The notes under the pieces: generated by a model
The model's input: only the letters and a program-made list of their open reading frames with translations
Told to the model about the DNA's origin: nothing
Database searches by the model: none
Assembly: GCF_004565465.1 (NCBI RefSeq)
Contig: NZ_SRHY01000033.1
Location: 1-34,343, forward strand
DNA length: 34,343 nucleotides
Direction of reading: 5' to 3'
From: Lentibacillus salicampi
GTDB lineage: Bacteria; Bacillota; Bacilli; Bacillales; Amphibacillaceae
Position numbers and translations under genes: made by a program
Shown: positions 33,857-34,343 of the stretch, piece after piece
Position numbering within the stretch: position 1 is the stretch's first letter
Layout: the number at the start of each line of letters is the position of its first letter

Positions 33857-33985
33857 AAAGTGAAACTTCATTCAGTGGGATGCTTTTCTCCCACTGATAT
33901 TGGGAACAAAGGCTAAACCCGCCACCTCCTGTGGCAACGCCTTTGTGACCTGCATCCTGCAGGCCCGAACAGAATCGGGCATTTC
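33857..33985 (+). repeat. Family C repeat, second tandem copy with a different middle
   Basis: It again begins AAAGTGAAACTTCATTCAGT and repeats the CAGTGGGA/TCCCACTG hairpin. It then carries different hairpins (ACAAAGGC with GCCTTTGT, GCCAC with GTGGC, CCTGCA with TGCAGG) before returning to CCCGAACAGAATCGGGCATT. The join at 33856/33857 has no spacer. Confidence 0.75.
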
Positions 33986-34343
33986 CTGGTACTCTACCGT
34001 GTTATGGGATCTTGCTGCCGGATGACCTCCCTCTATTTATTTCGACTTCCTTAAAATATCGCTGTTTTTCTCACCTTTTCTACCATATTTGATGAAGCCA
34101 TCTGATAAAGCTGAAGGCTATACATCCGTAAAGGAAAAATATGGAAATGTTTAGTTAACCTTGATACACTTAGCGCCCATATTTCTGAAAACTAAGAAAA
34201 ATGTATCGTATGATTGCACCTTTGGATCTCCACATTCAACATGGTGGTGGACCCTCCCATATCTCTCGGCGTCGTGCGCGTAAATTCCTTAGTTCAACCT
34301 TACCATGTGTGGATGCCGGAAATGCTTTTTAAGTGGGTCTATG
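33986..34343. other. Unassigned DNA to the right edge
   Basis: About 350 bases without a recognised gene. A plus-strand frame is open from about 34239 to the edge (MVVDPPISLGVVRVNS, then QPYHVWMPEMLFKW) with an ATG at 34242 but no clear ribosome binding site, so it may be the beginning or a decayed part of a gene. Other frames contain several stops. Confidence 0.2.

Overview
The window comes from the chromosome of a low-to-moderate GC Firmicute of the family Bacillaceae, most likely a halotolerant genus such as Lentibacillus, Virgibacillus or Oceanobacillus. The placement rests on gene order: on the minus strand the window reads yybS-gdpP-rplI-dnaB, then purA, then walR-walK-yycH-yycI-walJ-htrA. 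In Bacillus subtilis this block lies just left of oriC and is transcribed away from it. The minus strand is therefore probably the leading strand here. No tRNA, rRNA, CRISPR array, complete prophage or intact insertion sequence was seen.

Layout. 1-1268: AT-rich accessory DNA with a 60-residue secreted peptide, a 64-residue single-pass membrane protein and the first codons of a lost prkA. 1269-2778: a BCCT compatible-solute transporter broken by two frameshifts in poly-A tracts, behind a SigB-type promoter. 3013-6102: a divergent pair, catabolic-type acetolactate synthase and aldehyde dehydrogenase. 6682-7229: a RelE/ParE-like toxin-antitoxin pair. 7367-10593: a second methionine aminopeptidase, a small PH-like protein, a TraB-family membrane protein and YpjP. 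10998-15277: a macro-domain deacetylase, a Lin0512-family protein, an S13 carboxypeptidase and the AprX protease. 15594-18945: a GNAT acetyltransferase, pterin carbinolamine dehydratase, an ABC exporter and a DoxX protein. 19269-26205: the essential WalRK cell-wall operon with its YycH/YycI regulators, the WalJ hydrolase and the HtrA protease. 26687-27973: purA with a SigA promoter and paired PurR boxes. 28786-33607: yybS-gdpP-rplI-dnaB, linking c-di-AMP turnover, ribosomal protein L9 and the replicative helicase.

The intergenic DNA is the least ordinary part. At least four families of dispersed, hairpin-rich repeats occupy it. Family A (three copies) has constant ends and a variable middle. 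Family B (two copies) has inverted termini TGTTCAAAAAG and shares a 57-59 bp core with one A copy. Family C begins AAAGTGAAACTTCA, has four copies, and contains a hairpin whose stem differs between copies but still pairs. Family D is a GC-rich CGGAAAGC element with two inverted copies and a fragment. One C copy separates walJ from htrA, and another supplies the last codon and stop of a small gene. A cluster of five DnaA boxes lies just downstream of htrA, where B. subtilis has rlmH (yydA) and a DnaA-box cluster. rlmH itself is absent from this place. A weaker cluster lies about 2.4 kb further on.
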